From Gammaproteobacteria bacterium (lineage in GTDB: Bacteria; Pseudomonadota; Gammaproteobacteria; Xanthomonadales; Rhodanobacteraceae): a stretch of 7,639 nt of DNA. Below are positions 6,465-7,639 of this stretch, piece by piece; positions within the stretch are counted from its first letter, which is position 1, and each line of letters begins with the position of its first letter. The position numbers and the translations under genes are program-made. The notes below the pieces were generated by a model. The model was not told the DNA's origin and searched no databases. It saw nothing but the letters and a program-made list of their open reading frames with translations. The stretch spans positions 1 to 7,639 of the forward strand of contig VBNZ01000106.1 of NCBI GenBank assembly GCA_005877675.1. The letters run 5' to 3'.

Positions 6465-7390
6465 GCGTGCCCGCAGACGCTGCGTCGCTGACCGATCCCG
6501 GCATCGACAATCGTCGACGTTACGTCGACTTGATGCAGCGCTGCCTGCTTGGCCTGATTTACGAAGATCCGGCACAGGATCCGTGGACGGGCGGCAAGTT
6601 CGATCTCAACAATCGGCTGCTCGGCCGCGACTGGCCGCTGCGCGCGCATTCGATGATAGGCAAGGCGCGCATGGAGAATCTGCGTGGTGCGATCGAGTAT
6701 GTGCTGAAGGAAAATGTTCCCGGCGATTTCATCGAGACCGGCATCTGGCGCGGCGGTGCGTGTATCTTGATGCGCGCGGTGCTGGCGGCTTACGGCGTGA
6801 CCGATCGCGTCGTGTGGTGCGCGGATTCGTTCGAAGGCCTGCCTGAGCCGAATGCCGCGCTGTATCCCGCCGATGCCGGCGACGAGCACCACACATTCGC
6901 GCCGCTCGCGGTATCGCTCGACGAGGTACAGGCAAATTTTGCGCACTATGGGCTGCTCGACGAGCGCGTCCGTTTCCTCAAGGGGTGGTTCAAGGACACG
7001 TTGCCGGGTGCGCCGATTGCAAGGCTTGCGATTCTGCGTCTCGACGGCGATATGTACGAATCGACGATGGATGGGCTGTCTGCGCTGTATGCAAAAGTAT
7101 CTCCGGGCGGCGTCGTCATCGTCGACGATTACGGCGCGGTTGCGGCGTGCAAGCAGGCAGTGACCGATTTCCGGCAGGCACAGCAGATTGACGAACCGAT
7201 ACGCGATATCGACGGTAATGAACGCGCCGACGCCTCTGCGCCTGTTCGAGCGCGTGCGCATCCTCAGCATCCGTCCGCCCGAGTACCCGCACAGCGCGGC
7301 ATTTGCCGAACTGATCAACGTGTTCGCGGCGGCGTTTGCGACGCTCGGTGCGCAGGTCGATATTACGACGAATCAGCCGCTGCTCGGTGA
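6461..7390 (+). CDS. TylF/MycF-like O-methyltransferase, anomalous 3' end
   Basis: This is a SAM-dependent, probably Mg2+-dependent O-methyltransferase of the TylF/MycF (macrocin O-methyltransferase) family, whose known members methylate sugar hydroxyls. Visible are the SAM-binding segment DFIETGIWRGGA (89-100), CADSFEGLPEP (120-130), LRLDGDMYEST (192-202) and SPGGVVIVDDYG (214-225). The acidic residues in the last two are the likely metal ligands. The fold is complete to about residue 252 (EPIRDIDG), where relatives end within a few residues, often with a Trp-Arg-Arg/Lys tail. Here the frame instead continues 57 Arg-rich residues to 7390, overlapping the next gene by 173 bases. The core is probably real and the tail probably not native, reflecting an indel, a sequencing error or a relaxed stop. 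The GTG at 6461 lies 10 bases after trpB; GTG at 6467 is an alternative. The substrate is unknown. Confidence 0.85.
   Translation: MSVPADAASLTDPGIDNRRRYVDLMQRCLLGLIYEDPAQDPWTGGKFDLNNRLLGRDWPLRAHSMIGKARMENLRGAIEYVLKENVPGDFIETGIWRGGACILMRAVLAAYGVTDRVVWCADSFEGLPEPNAALYPADAGDEHHTFAPLAVSLDEVQANFAHYGLLDERVRFLKGWFKDTLPGAPIARLAILRLDGDMYESTMDGLSALYAKVSPGGVVIVDDYGAVAACKQAVTDFRQAQQIDEPIRDIDGNERADASAPVRARAHPQHPSARVPAQRGICRTDQRVRGGVCDARCAGRYYDESAAAR
6513..6529 (+). repeat. Double GTCGAC dyad at the methyltransferase 5' end
   Basis: GTCGACG (6513-6519) and CGTCGAC (6523-6529) are perfect inverted repeats around TTA. Because each arm contains the palindrome GTCGAC, the pair is also a direct repeat of CGTCGAC with an 11-base period, about one helical turn. 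It lies about 50 bases into the methyltransferase gene (Arg-Arg-Arg-Tyr-Val-Asp codons). It could be an mRNA hairpin or a protein-binding dyad, or coincidence. Confidence 0.45.
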
Positions 7391-7639
7391 GGGTGTGAAC
7401 TTCGTCTTCGGTGCGCATCTGATCGCGCCGAATGTTCCGTTGCCGCCGAACAGCGTGATCGTCAATCTCGAGCAGATGCGCAATGGTGCGTTCGCGCAGC
7501 CGTATTATCTCGATCTGCTCAAGCGGCATCCGGTGCTCGACTATTCTCCGCGCAATATCGCGCGGATCCGCGAACAGACCGGCAACTCGCACGTGTATTT
7601 GTTCAGGCCCGGCTACGTGCCCGCGGCGACGCGCATTGC
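7218..7639 (+). CDS. Unidentified, possibly glycosyltransferase-like protein (3' partial)
   Basis: The frame is open from the ATG at 7218 to the right edge (140 codons). It has the codon use of the neighbours and a protein-like sequence, so it is a real gene that is cut off. I cannot name it with confidence. It shows a hydrophobic strand (RILSIRPPEYPHS, 14-26), a helix (AFAELINVFAAAFATLG), then FVFGAHLI (62-69), LPPNSVIVNLEQM (75-87), YYLDLLKRHPVLDYSPRNI (96-114) and YLFRPGYVPAATRI (127-140). This pattern recalls glycan-biosynthesis proteins in which a GAHL strand, an NLEQ strand and a DYS..NI helix build a Rossmann-like domain of a GT-B-type glycosyltransferase. That assignment is inference. 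The ATG is part of TAATG, with the stop in another frame, and lies inside the extended methyltransferase frame. Its Shine-Dalgarno (GACGG) is weak, so coupling to the upstream gene is likely. Confidence 0.8.
   Translation, partial: MNAPTPLRLFERVRILSIRPPEYPHSAAFAELINVFAAAFATLGAQVDITTNQPLLGEGVNFVFGAHLIAPNVPLPPNSVIVNLEQMRNGAFAQPYYLDLLKRHPVLDYSPRNIARIREQTGNSHVYLFRPGYVPAATRI

Noticed and set aside
5488..7318. Reverse-strand frames of about 310 codons opposite trpB and the methyltransferase
   Set aside because: They show low-complexity charged composition and no motif, and they mirror genes with clear family signatures.

Overview
This window looks like a chromosomal segment of a GC-rich gammaproteobacterium, most likely in the Xanthomonadales (Lysobacterales). 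The reasons are strongly GC-biased third codon positions, a TruA very close to the E. coli protein, a FimV/HubP-type pilus-hub protein, and the gene order asd - fimV - truA - trpF - trpB. I remember that order from Xanthomonas/Xylella relatives but could not check it here. All genes are on the + strand and coding density is very high. No tRNA, rRNA, CRISPR array, insertion sequence or phage gene is visible, and no stretch over 300 bases lacks a gene.

Layout. (1) 1-1020: asd, aspartate-semialdehyde dehydrogenase, missing only its first residues at the left edge. (2) 1021-1191: a 171-base leader without a gene or a convincing terminator. (3) 1192-3693: fimV, an 833-residue envelope protein with signal peptide, FimV N-terminal domain, LysM, coiled coil, two Pro/Ala-rich linkers, one membrane helix and a cytoplasmic FimV C-terminal domain. 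(4) 3694-3793: a perfect 10-bp GC-rich hairpin that probably ends the fimV transcript, then a TACAAT -10-like box. (5) 3794-6450: truA, trpF and trpB, tightly packed. truA and trpF overlap by ATGA, and trpF and trpB are 3 bases apart. (6) 6461-7639: a TylF/MycF-like O-methyltransferase and the start of a gene I cannot name with confidence, running off the right edge.

How the genes work together. asd supplies aspartate semialdehyde for lysine/diaminopimelate, threonine and methionine. fimV is an independent polar-hub/type IV pilus gene. truA modifies tRNA anticodon arms. trpF and trpB are the phosphoribosylanthranilate isomerase and tryptophan synthase beta steps. trpA, normally next to trpB, is not in the window. 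Its expected place holds the methyltransferase and a glycosyltransferase-like ORF, which suggests sugar or glycan modification genes appended to the truA-trpFB transcription unit.

The points most worth a second look are this trpB-downstream insertion and the methyltransferase reading frame. That frame does not stop where the family normally ends. It runs 57 residues, out of frame, through the next gene, while a neighbouring frame has a TAATG stop/start junction at exactly the expected place. Smaller observations include a hairpin in the 5' coding region of trpB, a CG repeat in trpF, rare-codon patches in trpB and asd, and a His-rich cluster in FimV. I found no evidence of a wholly new system in the complete genes.
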